Below the pieces are notes generated by a model. It made no database searches. It was given only the letters and a program-made list of their open reading frames with translations, and was not told the DNA's origin. The translations under genes were made by a program, and so were the position numbers. This document shows positions 43,731 through 54,792 of a stretch of DNA of 64,000 nucleotides, piece after piece (positions within the stretch are counted from its first letter, which is position 1; every line of letters starts with the position of its first letter). Origin of the DNA: Isoetes taiwanensis (taxonomy: Eukaryota > Streptophyta > Lycopodiopsida > Isoetales > Isoetaceae); contig JAJEKV010000061.1 of the NCBI GenBank assembly GCA_021234155.1, forward strand, positions 4,597,153 to 4,661,152. Reading direction: 5' to 3'.

Positions 43731-45170
43731 TGTGACGTTCGCTGAAAGTATACGATGCCCCCCCATATACTCTATGGGAAATCCCCTATCCAGCAACAAC
43801 TGCTACATGGGCCCTCCGTCTGTTCCGCTCCTGGGATGGCCAAGGTGCGGGTAGGGAAACACGGAGGTGTCTTGCGCCCCATCCCCCTATGGGCTCATAT
43901 AACAGCGAAAGCATACTATAATGTCAGCACTAGCAATAATACAACATATACAGCTACCATGAAGGGTAGCACATCCATACAATTATAGATACATCGATGA
44001 TAACAACATACTGTAAAAACATAGGAGCTCCTACCCTAGCTCATAAAGGGAAAGTAGAGGGCCTCAAGATAGAACGAACGAAAATATAGACAATGGCAGG
44101 GGTTGACCACTCCATCCACCCCTCTTGTGCATACTTTGCAGATGGGCTAAATCGGGCTCTGGTGTGACTATAACCTGCCGGAGACATAGTTTCATGGTAT
44201 CACCTATTGGGACTACTTCGGGTTGTATCTCTCCAGTCCGATGAGGTAGGAAGGGTGTATCTCCCCTTCCCGAGGACTAGTAGCTCCCTGGGCGGCTAGA
44301 GGATCGTGACGACACACGTCCGTACCTGACTGAACTCTCCAAAATAAGAGCCTGGCTGATACCTGCAACTCTTGAGAGTCATAGCGACACCATTGACCCA
44401 AGAAGTGTCGGATCCATATCCGACCCACAGGAAGTAACCGACTATGAGCCTAGCCCGCTATGTGTCCCCAGTAGCTGCGCTCGGTAGGGATCTTCCTTCA
44501 CATTGCCACTAACCTCGTTGTGTGGTGCTAAGTCACTCCATAGCCCCCATAGTCGGGTGGGTTCCTATGCACAGGCACCATATAATATGAACTAAGGGGT
44601 CTAAACTAGGAGCATCATCTAAATAATGGCTACTAGGTCTCTACCCCCCTTCCCAATACAAGAGGAGCAAACATGATCAACCATCATCAGATATCCATGT
44701 AACATGATAAATAATGAGAATAATCTAATCCTAATTACATACATCTAACTTACAGTTAGGGTTCCTTGATTAGGGTTCAAGATCTAGACTGAGGATTCTA
44801 GAATGGCTCTACTAGAGATACGAGATGCTAATTCATCTGGAATCCTAACTTCCCGATGACCTACAAAAGACTCTACTCCAAATACCTGCCCCTGAAGACT
44901 CCCTCCTGCTCCCAGTGTCTCCATGGTCTTTGAAGTCTTCGAAGTAGATCCGGCTCCTTCTGGTGCACACACGCACTGGGGGCTGCTTGCTATGCTATGC
45001 CACAACAAACAAATTTCGAAACAGACTTTCGAGCGCGAACAAGGGTCTATGACTGTTGGAGCCAGAAAAATGGCCTAGGGTTAGCTAAGGTTTGGCCATT
45101 TAAAGGTTAGGGTTGCCATGTCATGCCACGTGGCTCCAATTGAGTGCATCCATGTGGCGGTGCCCCACTA
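43731..45170 (-). mobile_element. truncated, diverged LTR of the same gypsy family
   Basis: It begins TGTGACGTTC and follows the 16679-18321 LTR in order: GGGCCCTCCGTCT, CGGAGGTGTCTTGCGCCC, GGCTAGAGGATCGTGACGAC, AATACAAGAGGAGCAAACAT, GTTAGGGTTCCTTGATTAGG, GACTGTTGGAGCCAGAAAAA and GCCACGTGGCTCCAATT. It stops about 180 bp short of the family's CA end, where dispersed repeat A begins. No interior is attached, so it is a solo or broken LTR. It is far more diverged from either LTR at 16-23 kb than those are from each other. Confidence 0.88.
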
Positions 45171-45177
45171 GGATGGA

Positions 45178-45440
45178 GCTACATATTCTAAACGAGGTGC
45201 ACCCTGCACTACCGCAGTCGTCGGATTCGTCGATCCTTATGTTGGGGCCTCTGGACACCTCTCGCTTCGCTTATAGTCATTTATGATTGGAGGCACTTAT
45301 GATTTTAAAATATGAAATACGATTTCGCCTAAGGTTTTGAGGGAATATCGAACCTTTATACGGCTTTGCCTAAGATTTTAGAATATGAAATATGGGGGCT
45401 TGAACCTCTACCAGAATAACTCAATGTCTTAATAAGACTA
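45178..45440. repeat. dispersed repeat family A, copy 2
   Basis: It starts ACATATTCTAAACGAGGTGC and has the same word order as 40825-41110 (CCGCAGTCGTCGGATTCGTC, TTTATGATTGGAGGC, TTTTAAAATATGAAATA, TTGAACCTCTACCAGAA). It abuts the broken LTR, which suggests that one inserted into or deleted the other. Confidence 0.75.
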
Positions 45441-45595
45441 CTTTAACCAATGTACCCAATGCGTCAATGTGATTATTTTTTATCTTGAATCTATGTTTTT
45501 TTTTTATAACAACCTATTCAATTGTTTTAGGGATATACAGTCTAATTGTTATTTTTACATCCATAACAAATCCCCTTGGAACCGCCTGTTATTTT

Positions 45596-45830
45596 GCTAC
45601 ATATTCTAAATGAGGTGCATGCACTACCACAGTCGTCGGATTCCGTCGGTCCTACGACCCAGATCGTATGTTGGGGCCTCTGGGCACCTCTCATTTCGCA
45701 TATCTAGCATTATAACAAGGGTTTTTTTTTGTGATTTTGTACGCTTTTTGGCATGGTTTTCATATGATTTCATGGGCGTATTGCATGAGACATACTAATC
45801 AGTATATCTAGAGTGCACATTGGATTTTTA
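45596..45830. repeat. dispersed repeat family A, partial copy 3, and 14.2-kb family copy
   Basis: 45596-45690 repeats the family A start (CTACATATTCTAAATGAGG, CGTCGGTCCTACGACCC). 45728-45830 matches 14222-14330 (TTTTTGGCATGGTTTTCATATG, CATACTAATCAGTAT, CTAGAGTGCA). The two modules may belong to one larger element. Confidence 0.65.
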
Positions 45831-46550
45831 TATTTGAATGACGTTTCATCTATGGTTTTGCAATGGTTGCGCATTATATAGTTCCTATTTACAAAAGAAG
45901 TATTTGTATTAATTCCTTGAAGAGCATGCAAGCATTGGGGATGTCTGCTTTAGGGTTTATGTTGATCTCTGCTTTAGGGTTTGTGTAAGAAAGGGGTTTT
46001 GCAGCAATTCGTGGGATCTCGCAATAGATGGCAAAGGCAGGGACACCATCGAACTCGTCTGTGGCAGGCACATGGCGCATGATCCATAAAATCATGCTAT
46101 GCATATCCATTGAAGCGATTAACTTTTTTGAATGGGCATTGCACCATGGGGCCGGTAAGACCATGGGCACAGCAGATGCGGTCGAGAAGCTTTATCATTT
46201 GCCTTAACAAAGGCAACATCGAAATGCTGATTCAGGATTATGCGCAATAGATTGTTTGACGCCCTTGTATCCAAGCAATTTTCTTTCCTGTCCTTCAATA
46301 CATTCTTTTGCTTCGCTTAAGCTATATGAGATCTTAGACTTGTGAATTTGGTGGTGCAAATCCACTAATACCTTTATCCAATGGATGGATGTTTGCGAAA
46401 GGTATTATAAAAGGGTTTGGCTCAATGTTTCAGTTCTAGATAATAAACAGCTACAAGGATCTCTGGTATCTCATATTTCTGGAGTTGCAGCCGTGGTCTT
46501 ATGTAGTTACATAATTTTTAAGGTTGCTTGCTGCCAACAAAATAGGTTTT
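45831..46550. other. spacer with a short TTTAGGGTTT duplication
   Basis: TCTGCTTTAGGGTTT(A/G)TGT occurs twice near 45943 and 45969. A minus-strand frame of 93 codons (45889-46170) has no family signature that I know. Confidence 0.4.
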
Positions 46551-46554
46551 GTAA

Positions 46555-47394
46555 TACATTTTTAAGGTCTTTTAAATGTGAGACCTTCTCGTGATGCAGC
46601 ACAGCAAGCTCTCCAAGCTACAGCAAGAGACACATGGTGAGAGTTTCATGAGTTTCATGATTCCAATTTCATATACTAGCTACAGACCCATTTTCATTAT
46701 TGTCCTTATTTTATAGATGGCTGCCACTATCTGTATGTTTCTGGCGGGCAAGGTAGAAGAAACACCTAGACAAGTAAAGGATGTTATACTTGTGTCATAT
46801 GAGATCCGCAACAACAAAGATCCAACTGCTTGTGAGAGAATGAAGTGGCAGAAGGTATTTCATGTCAAGTTTTATAATCTGTTGTCTATTTGATCTTATG
46901 GGTTGTATCATTTCAGTCTTTGCACCTGTTTAATCTAGATGGATTTTTGATCAGGGGGTTTATGATGCACAACGTGAGCTCGTTCTTGTTGGGGAACGCT
47001 TGGTGCTGACGACATTGGGATTTGATCTGAATATTCATGATCCATACAAACCACTGGTTGCAGCTATCAAGAAGTTCAAAGTTGCCCAAAATGCTGCCCT
47101 AGCACAAGTGGCATAGAACTTTGTCAATGACGGGTCAGTAATTTGATTTGCAAAGTAGGCAGTTCACTGCTTATTAGCGTATGTCCAGGCAAAGTAAAAG
47201 GAAGAAAGTTCTTTCCTTTCATTTGAGCACACTGGAATGGAGCAGTGTAAGGGGTGTGCAGGATGCGCACATCGCTCTGCCTGCAATTTAAACGTTACCA
47301 CATTGCTGCTGGTGCCATCTTCCTAGCGACTAAGTTCTTGAAGGTGAAGCTGCCATCTGACGGGGAGAAGGTTTGGTGGCAAGAATTTGGGTGA
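46555..47394 (+). pseudogene. CYCT: cyclin-T (P-TEFb cyclin) fragment, nonsense-mutated
   Basis: Cyclin T partners CDK9 to phosphorylate RNA polymerase II and release elongation. Exon 46717-46854 reads [20 protein letters not shown] and [13 protein letters not shown]. Exon 46955-47133 reads [40 protein letters not shown] and [11 protein letters not shown], then TAG where the family has Trp. Exon 47262-47394 reads [20 protein letters not shown] and [14 protein letters not shown]. Introns are canonical GT-AG and phases agree. An SYSKRH-like end near 46615-46634 may be the preceding exon. The cyclin box start and everything after WWQEF are missing. The TAG inside the second cyclin fold and the lost ends make this a pseudogene. 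Because introns remain, it arose by DNA duplication. Confidence 0.88.
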
Positions 47395-47570
47395 ATATGG
47401 AATACTAGTTTCTAGTTTATGTAGCTGTGCTTGTTTGGTGCACATTGGAGTCTTTTTTTTACATTGCAACCGAGTTCATTGCATTGTTTATGTAGCAGAT
47501 GCCTTCTTATATAAAAGCATTGTTAGAGGATCTTTCTTCTTAATACTTAATAGTATTGTATCGTGTACTC
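47395..47570. other. short spacer before the foldback structure
   Basis: Nothing recognised. Confidence 0.4.
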
Positions 47571-47574
47571 CTTC

Positions 47575-49075
47575 TTTATCTTTATATATCAGTTATATAT
47601 ATAAAGGTATATCATAAACTTTTTCTATATAATGTGTTTGATTCTTACATGCCCGGATGTCGTCCGTTTAAGGTGGGTCCAGTGAGGTGGCAGCATCAGA
47701 GCCATCCATTCCTTATGGGCATGCATGGAGGCATGCATGGGGGCATGCACCACATCCCCGGACCGTTGGATCAAAAGGGGAGGATAAATCCTAGCCCTTG
47801 GTTTTTTATGAGGAAGGTGCAAGGAAGGTCCTTTAAAGTGACTTTGGTGTAGCAGATCTTAACCGTTAGATCAAAAGGTGAGCATAAATCTTAGCCATTG
47901 ACTTTTTAATATTAAATTGATTTTTTTTTTTAAAGGAGGTGAGGTGTCACCCTCATTAATAAAAAAGGTAATGAGGTGGCAAAGCATTTATGAGTGGACT
48001 TTCTATGAAGCTTCCTTCTGTTTAATCGCATTCAAAGGTACATAGCTTGCAGTAGAGGGGTCGGATGAAGGTGGGACCCATGCCATTGGACTCCTCTCAT
48101 CGAGAACTTTCCAATGAGTGGTGGTTTGGCACAGTTTCGTTGTAGTTGGAGCCAATGTGATCGAACTCTAAGGGAATCCATAGGAATCTCAGAGAATCTA
48201 AAGGAATCTTCATAAATACTTGGAGAATCTAGAGGAATCCTGATGCAATCTTGGAGAATCTAGGTGAATCTTCATAGAATCTTAGAGAATCTAAAGGAAT
48301 CTCAAGAGAATCTTAGGGAATCTATGGGAATCTCAAGAGAATCTTTGGGAATCTATGGGAATCTCAAGAGAATCTTGGAAATCAAAGGGAATCTCAAGAG
48401 AATCTTTGGAAAATCAACGAGAATCTATAGGAATCACGAGAGAATCTTTGAGAATTTAAGGGAATCCAAGGGAATCTATATAGAATCTTTAAGAATCTAT
48501 AGGAATCTTGATGGAATCATGTCAAGTCTAAGGGAATCTTCATAGGATCTTAGAGAATAGAGGAATCTTAAGAGAATCTTTGGGAATCTAAAGGAATCTT
48601 TCTAAAAGCTTTGAGAATCTAGTGAAATCATGATGGAATCTTGGAGAATCATGGAGAATTTTCCTATAATCTAAAGGAATCTAGGAGAATCTTCATCAAA
48701 TCTTGGAGAATTCAATAGAACTACATAGAATTTTGGGGAATCTAGAGGAGTCTTGGGATAATCTTTGGGAATCTAGACGAATATCAAGAGAATCTTTGGG
48801 AACCTAGGGGAATTAAGGGAATGTTCATAAAATCTTTAAGAATATTGATAGAATCTTGGAAAATCTAGGGAAATCTTCATAGAATCTAGGGGAATCTCTG
48901 TAGAATCTTGGAGAATCTTGGCATAATCTTTGGAAATCTAGGAGATTCTAAAAAGAATCTTTGTTAACATAGGATTCATAAAGAGCCTAGGGAAATGCTT
49001 ATAGAATCTTCATTGAATGACTCTGCATTGGCTTAGGATTGAATTTGTGTGGGTCCCTCATAGTAGAACCACTTG
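47575..49075 (-). repeat. foldback unit L
   Basis: Inverted copy. Its motif array (about 48180-49020) reads GAATCT on the plus strand, typically GGGAATCT, AGAGAATCTT or GGAATCTCAAGA at 9-20-bp spacing. The tail is at the left (47640-48150). It is clearly more diverged from R1 and R2 than those are from each other. Confidence 0.88.
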
Positions 49076-49082
49076 TATATAT

Positions 49083-50440
49083 ACTATGAGGGACTGCACA
49101 AATTCGACCGGAAGCCAATGCAGAGTCATTCAATGAAGATTCTATAAGCATTCCCCTAGATTCTTTATGTTTCTATGAAGATTTTCCTAGATTCTCAAAG
49201 ATTTTATGAAGATTCCCTTAGATCTCCTATGTTCACAAAGATTCTTTTTAGATTCTCCTAGATTTCCAAATATTATGCCAAGATTCCTCAAGATTCTATG
49301 TAGATTCTTCAAGATTTTATGAAGATTCCTCTAAATTTCCTTATATTTCCCTAGATTCATAGAAGTTCTCTTGAATAGATTCCCCAAGATTTTCCAAGAT
49401 TCTCCAAGATTCCCCAAGATTCCCCAAGATTCCCCAAGATTCCCTCTAGATTCCCCAAGATTTTATGTAGTTCTATTGAATTCTCCAAGATTTGATGAAG
49501 ATCCTCCTAGATTCCTTTAGATTATAGGAAAATTCTCCATGATTCTATCATGATTTCACTAGATTCTCAAAGCTTTTAGAAAGACTCCCTTAGATTCCCT
49601 TAATTTCTCAAAGATTCTCTCGTGATTCCTATAGATTCCCTTTGATTTTCCAAAGATTCTCTTGAGATTCCCTTTGATTCCCAAAGATTCTCTTAAGATT
49701 CCCATAGATTCTATAAAGATTCCTCTAGATTCTCCAAGATTGCATCAAGATTCCTCTAGATTCTCCACGTATTTATGAAGATTCCTTTAGATTCCCTCAG
49801 ATTCCTATGGATTCCCTTTAGATTCTCTAAGATTCTCTTGGAATTCCTCTAGATTCTCTAAGATCTCTCGATGATTCCCCGATTCCTATAAATTACCATG
49901 AATTAGTGAAAATTCTAAGATTCCAAAAAGATTCTTAGTGTTCAATCACGTTTCATGAATCTGCTGATTTAAATAGTGCCAAAGCACCACTCATTGGAAA
50001 GCTCTCGACGAGAGGAATCCAACGGCGTAGGTCCCACCTTTATCCGACCCCTCTACCGCAAGCTACGTGCCTTTGAAGGCGATTAAACAAAAGGAAGCTT
50101 CCTAGAAAGTCTAATCATAAATGTTTTGCCACCTCATTACCTTTTTATTAATGAGGGTGCCACCTCACCTCTTTTAAATAAAAAAAATCAATTTAATATT
50201 AAAAAGTTAATGGCTAGGATTTATGCTCACTTTTTGATCCAACGGCTAAGATCTGCTACACCAAATCTACTTTAAGGGACCTTCCTTGCACCTTCCTTAC
50301 GAAAAATCAAGGGCTAGGATTTATCCTCCCCTTTCGATCCAACGGTCCAGAGATGTGGTGCATGCCCCCATGCATGACCCATGCATACCTCCATGCATGC
50401 CCATAAGGAATGGATGGCCCTGATGCTGCCACTTCACTAT
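49083..50440 (+). repeat. foldback unit R1
   Basis: GATTC array at about 49138-49950, tail at 49960-50440. It is nearly identical to R2; one visible difference is one CCCCAAGATT unit more than in R2 near 49410-49440. Confidence 0.88.
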
Positions 50441-51905
50441 ATATATACAAGTGGTTCTACTATGAGGGACTGCAGAAATTCGACCGGAAGCCAATGCAGA
50501 GTCATTCAATGAAGATTCTATAAGCATTCCCCTAGATTCTTTATGTTTCTATGAAGATTTTCCTAGATTCTCAAAGATTTTATGAAGATTCCCTTAGATC
50601 TCCTATGTTCACAAAGATTCTTTTTAGATTCTCCTAGATTTCCAAATATTATGCCAAGATTCCTCAAGATTCTATGTAGATTCTTCAAGATTTTATGAAG
50701 ATTCCTCTAAATTTCCTTATATTTCCCTAGATTCATAGAAGTTCTCTTGAATAGATTCCCCAAGATTTTCCAAGATTCTCCAAGATTCCCCAAGATTCCC
50801 CAAGATTCCCTCTAGATTCCCCAAGATTTTATGTAGTTCTATTGAATTCTCCAAGATTTGATGAAGATCCTCCTAGATTCCTTTAGATTATAGGAAAATT
50901 CTCCATGATTCTATCATGATTTCACTAGATTCTCAAAGCTTTTAGAAAGACTCCTTAGATTCCCTTAATTTCTCAAAGATTCTCTCATTGATTCCTATAG
51001 ATTCCCTTTGATTTTCCAAAGATTCTCTTGAGATTCCCTTTGATTCCCAAAGATTCTCTTAAGATTCCCATAGATTCTATAAAGATTCCTCTAGATTCTC
51101 CAAGATTGCATCAAGATTCCTCTAGATTCTCCACGTATTTATGAAGATTCCTTTAGATTCCCTCAGATTCCTATGGATTCCCTTTAGATTCTCTAAGATT
51201 CTCTTGGAATTCCTCTAGATTCTCTAAGATCTCGATGATTCCCGTGATTCCTATAAATTACCATGAATTCCGTAAAATTCTAAGATTCCAAAAAGATTCT
51301 TAGTGTTCAATCACGTTGGCTGCAACTGCGACGAAATAGTGCCAAAGCACCACTCATTGGAAAGCTCTCGACGAGAGGAATCCAACGGCATAGGTCCCAC
51401 CTTTATCCGACCCCTCTACCGCAAGCTACGTGCCTTTGAAGGCGATTAAACAAAAGGAAGCTTCCTAGAAAGTCTAATCATAAATGTTTTGCCACCTCAT
51501 TACCTTTTTATTAATGAGGGTGCCACCTCACCTCTTTTAAATAAAAAAAATCAATTTAATATTAAAAAGTTAATGGCTAGGATTTATGCTCACTTTTTGA
51601 TCCAATGGCTAAGATCTGCTACACCAAATCTACTTTAAGGGACCTTCCTTGCACCTTCCTTACGAAAAATCAAGGGCTAGGATTTATCCTCCCCTTTCGA
51701 TCCAACGGTCCAGAGATGTGGTGCATGCCCCCATGCATGACCCATGCATACCTCCATGCATGCCCATAAGGAATGGATGGCCCTGATGCTGCCACTTCAC
51801 CTGCCCCACTTTAAATGGACGGCATCCGGGCATGTAAGAATCAAACACATTATATACCAAAGTTTATGATATACCTTTATATATATAACTGATATATATA
51901 TCCTT
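50441..51905 (+). repeat. foldback unit R2
   Basis: Near-identical tandem copy of R1, beginning TATATATATACAAGTGG. After the shared tail it continues into the outer end also seen in L (CTGCCCCACTTTAAATGG, AAAGTTTATGATATACC). Confidence 0.88.
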
Positions 51906-51914
51906 ATATCACTC

Positions 51915-52245
51915 ATATATATACAATTATATGAGCTCTACCAACATGTTGGTAGAGATTGATCTCGGCCGTCCATCTCTGAGATGGACGGTCCAAAAGA
52001 TGACACCTCGAATCACCCCAAACAACCCCTTTTGGTAGAGATTGATCTCGGCCGTTTATCTCTGAGATGGACGGTGCAGATGGTGACACCTCGAATCACC
52101 CCAAGCAGCCCCCTGATTTGGGGCTTTTAATCTTGACCCTTGAAATTGGGGCATTTCATCTGGACCATCGATTGAAGTTTTGGGGCTTTTAATCTTGGCC
52201 CTTGAAATTGAGGCATTTCATCTGGACCATCGATTGAAGTTGTGA
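51915..52245. repeat. repeat family B, with two internal tandem duplications
   Basis: GTAGAGATTGATCTCGGCCG with CTCTGAGATGGACGGT is duplicated at about 83 bp (51951 and 52034). GGGGCTTTTAATCTTG-CCCT and GCATTTCATCTGGACCATCG are duplicated at about 63 bp (52120 and 52183). A related copy lies at 57830-58000 (TTGATCTCGACCGTCCATCT, TTTGGGGCTTTTGATCACG). Confidence 0.8.
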
Positions 52246-52540
52246 TTCCGGCATGTTGATACGCAAGTAGCCGAGCCTGGCCAAAGCTAATCCGACCACA
52301 TTGGCCGCCTCTCCTTAAGAAAAGCAGTCGCCGAGTCGAGCCTTCTTCAAGCAAACTTGGAGTGATTTTTTTTCTGTTGGCTATGGTTGAAGGCTATGGC
52401 GGATTGCTGGCGCCACACATTGACAGAGGTTTCCTACATTGTTGTGTTGTCTAAATATATACCTTCATTTATAGGTCCGTTTTGTTCGGTTCTCTTCTTG
52501 TTTTTTCTTGAATGTCGGCTCTAATATGTCGCGGCAGCCA
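52246..52540. other. spacer; GGCTATGGCGG-containing segment shared with 59.8 kb
   Basis: CTGTTGGCTATGGTTGAAGG and CTATGGCGG near 52373-52403 match CTGTTGGCTATAGTTCAGGG and CTATGGCGG near 59776-59804. Confidence 0.45.
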
Positions 52541-52648
52541 GCTCTCTCTCTTTGTAACAAGCTTAATGGCAGCATTAACGGCACTATTCTGGCTTCTTTG
52601 GGCAACCTTACCAATCTTAAGCACTTGGATGTAAGTTCCAATATGTAA
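52541..52648 (+). pseudogene. leucine-rich-repeat scrap
   Basis: The frame reads NKLNGSINGTILASLGNLTN and LKHLDVSSNM then a stop. NxLNGSIP and SLGNLTNLKHLDVSSN are hallmarks of plant LRR receptor kinases or receptor-like proteins. Only about one and a half repeats remain, with no signal peptide, further repeats or kinase nearby. Confidence 0.7.
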
Positions 52649-54227
52649 GTTCCAATATGTTCTAGAAAATTCCTAGAACTCTTGTTGCATTTCTAATTTA
52701 TGGTTTACCGGTGTGATCTCTCATTTTGCAAGGCGCCATCTCTATGTGAAATTTTACTTAGATTCAATGGGCGGGTCATTTCTTTCCGCATAGTATTAAC
52801 TTGGAACAATTTATGGGCTCGATCAAACTTGATTTTTTGGTAAGGGTCGATGGGATCCGGCTCTGCTTTTGTGTTGCAGACTTTCATTTGGAGTTGGATT
52901 TCATATTTAGCACCGGAGTAAGTAAACCATTACGGCTCTTGCTTTTGCATTGCTTGATTTATCTGCTGTTTACGAGGAACATATGACTATTATCCTCTGG
53001 TTTTATTTGCGGCGTTTAGATCAAAGCATCGAGCATGCAACATTTTTCCGAGATGTAGATTCGATTAATCCGGTTGGTGCCCCAGAGATTCGAACTTAAG
53101 AGCACAAAACAGGGGTATTTTTCGCTTCCATTCTTTATATCAACAATTCAGAGCGGCTTTTTATTTTGGATGCCGTTGTGTTCTCAAATCATGTCTTGAG
53201 CTGTGGTTTATCCTTTCTCTCCTTACATCCGGCCGCCGGGCTATGGCCTTCTACGACACCTAAGTCATATCGGGCATCTATTCTATGCACAATGGAAGGT
53301 CGAAAAAAGAGTTTGGACGGTTTCTTTCTTCTCCCGTGCTCGTTTATGGTTCTTTGGGCTCTATATGATTGGTGTCCCCACTTGTTTATGCGGTTGGAAC
53401 ATAATTGTTTATGTATGGTGGATTTGTTTTTATCTTGCGACTCTTGATCTTTTCATGTTTTTGAGATCATTTGCTTGCATTTGAGCTCTCGCTTTTTGTG
53501 AGACTCTGCTTTGACGAGACCGGCATATATGGTTAGTCCGATTTTTTTAAAGCAACCTGGAGCATGCGGTATTTTGTTTGGCGGGATGTAATCTACTTTT
53601 ACTGACTTTTCCTTCATGTTTTAAAGTAAGGGATCTCTTATGCTCTTATGTTTCGGTTAACCCGCAGAGGGGGCCTCCCTGTCTCAACTTTTACGCCAAG
53701 ATTTGTATCGAGAACGAATTTAGCGACCTTGGTACCCTCTTGACTTGAAGCAAAGCCGTAGAAGGGTTCCCATCTCCAAACCGCAGCGAAGAAGGGCGAC
53801 CGACTCTCTCGATCTTTTTCATTCGGGCGCATTTGTAGAACAGAGAAGAGTTTGCCCTTTAATTTTTGTGTGCGCCATACATACGACCATGATTGGTAAA
53901 CCGTTGTGGTAAGCTTCCTTTTTATTTATGTTGCCATGTTGAAGGAACTTCGGCCGGATCATATCTATGCGACTATTCATAGGTTTTTTTCTTATAGCTC
54001 ATGGCTTTGTTTCCATGGGATCCTAGTAAAAGACATATCGCTTGTGAAGCTTTGCATCATTTTTTTCCTTCTAGGTATGTCTTCTTACATTGAATCAATT
54101 CATGCGAGAGAGTTTTTTGCAGTAATAGAACCATTTGTTTGTCACATTGTGCAGATTGAGAAGTAAGGCATGTGCGCATTATGTGCCCAAGCAAAGATGG
54201 AGCGGAGAATGCTCTTGACGGTAAGAC
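52649..54227. other. unidentified segment
   Basis: Several protein-like but unrecognised frames occur (plus strand 53203-53484; minus strand 53832-53638, reading RSPFFAAVWRWEPFYGFASS). GC content is a little higher at 53640-53850. An organellar insertion was considered but no organellar gene is recognised. Confidence 0.3.
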
Positions 54228-54530
54228 ATGAATCAATTTTTAGCTCAGATGTTAATACAAATAGCATCTCCTCGCATTGATGCATTATTCGTACTAGGTG
54301 TATGCCGACGCCGCTCAATTATTCCTTCATGTTTTATTCGGTCTTTTCTCCCTTTCAAACGAGAACGACGCCATTTTTCTAAGTTCCATCATTATAACAC
54401 CGTAACTAGTACCGTAGATTTTTCCCCAAACAGGAGATGGCTTGCCTCACTTGCAACGATTGGCCCAAATCAAAGCTCATCTCGTATCAAAGCGATATCG
54501 GTGAGATGCGAGGTAAAATGTCGTTTGTAG
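54228..54530 (+). CDS. possible first exon with an organelle-targeting-like peptide
   Basis: The frame starts MNQFLAQMLIQIASPRIDAL and is rich in Ser, Arg and Phe. The end, SSSRIKAISVRCEV, resembles the region around a chloroplast transit-peptide cleavage site (V-R-C). A possible splice donor, TGCGAG|GTAAAA, lies near 54514 just after it. No matching downstream exons are recognised, so the mature protein is unknown. It may be a stranded exon or chance. Confidence 0.25.
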   Translation: MNQFLAQMLIQIASPRIDALFVLGVCRRRSIIPSCFIRSFLPFKRERRHFSKFHHYNTVTSTVDFSPNRRWLASLATIGPNQSSSRIKAISVRCEVKCRL

Positions 54531-54790
54531 TTCTAGTCTTTATGCTTTTTCTTCTAGTGTTTTCTATGTTGGTTGAATCTTTCTTTGTCCTATTATTAAG
54601 GAACAATTGTGAAGAATTCTAGTTAACATGCAAGGCTATGTTTGTGCTTAGAGTGGTTAGAAATAGAATATATCTCTAGAATTTCTTATGGTGAATGTTA
54701 GCAAAGATGTGTATGCAAGCGCCCGCCACGTTATTCAACATGGTCTAGAATTTTGGTAAGCTTGATAACATTTCAGGATAAAGGATAGGT
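54531..54790. other. spacer
   Basis: Nothing recognised. Confidence 0.35.
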
Positions 54791-54792
54791 TG

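Larger units (their letters stand above)
47575..51905. repeat. foldback structure of three 1.4-kb GATTC-rich units
   Basis: Unit L (47575-49075) is inverted relative to units R1 (49083-50440) and R2 (50441-51905). Each unit has an AT-rich inner end (TATATACAAGTGGTTC, TACTATGAGGGACTGC), then about 800 bp packed with GATTC words, then a non-repetitive tail (CACCACTCATTGGAAAG, CTACCGCAAGCTACGTGCC, GATCCAACGG, CATGCATGCCCATAAGG). L and R2 also share an outer end (GGCATCCGGGCATGTAAGAA, TCAAACACATTATATA) that R1 lacks. L pairs with R1 through a loop of about 20 bases centred near 49070. No protein is encoded; open frames such as 48264-48545 simply translate the repeat. Confidence 0.9.

Noticed and set aside
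45889-46170. 93-codon minus-strand frame
   Set aside because: No family signature, and a short TTTAGGGTTT duplication lies inside it; not supported.
48264-48545. 93-codon frame with repeated NLRES/ESLGIYGNL
   Set aside because: Translation of the GAATC motif array; it breaks in the other units.
53638-53832. Mitochondrial insertion (NUMT)
   Set aside because: The peptide (AVWRWEPFYGFASS) gave an organellar impression, but I recognise no organellar gene or order around it.
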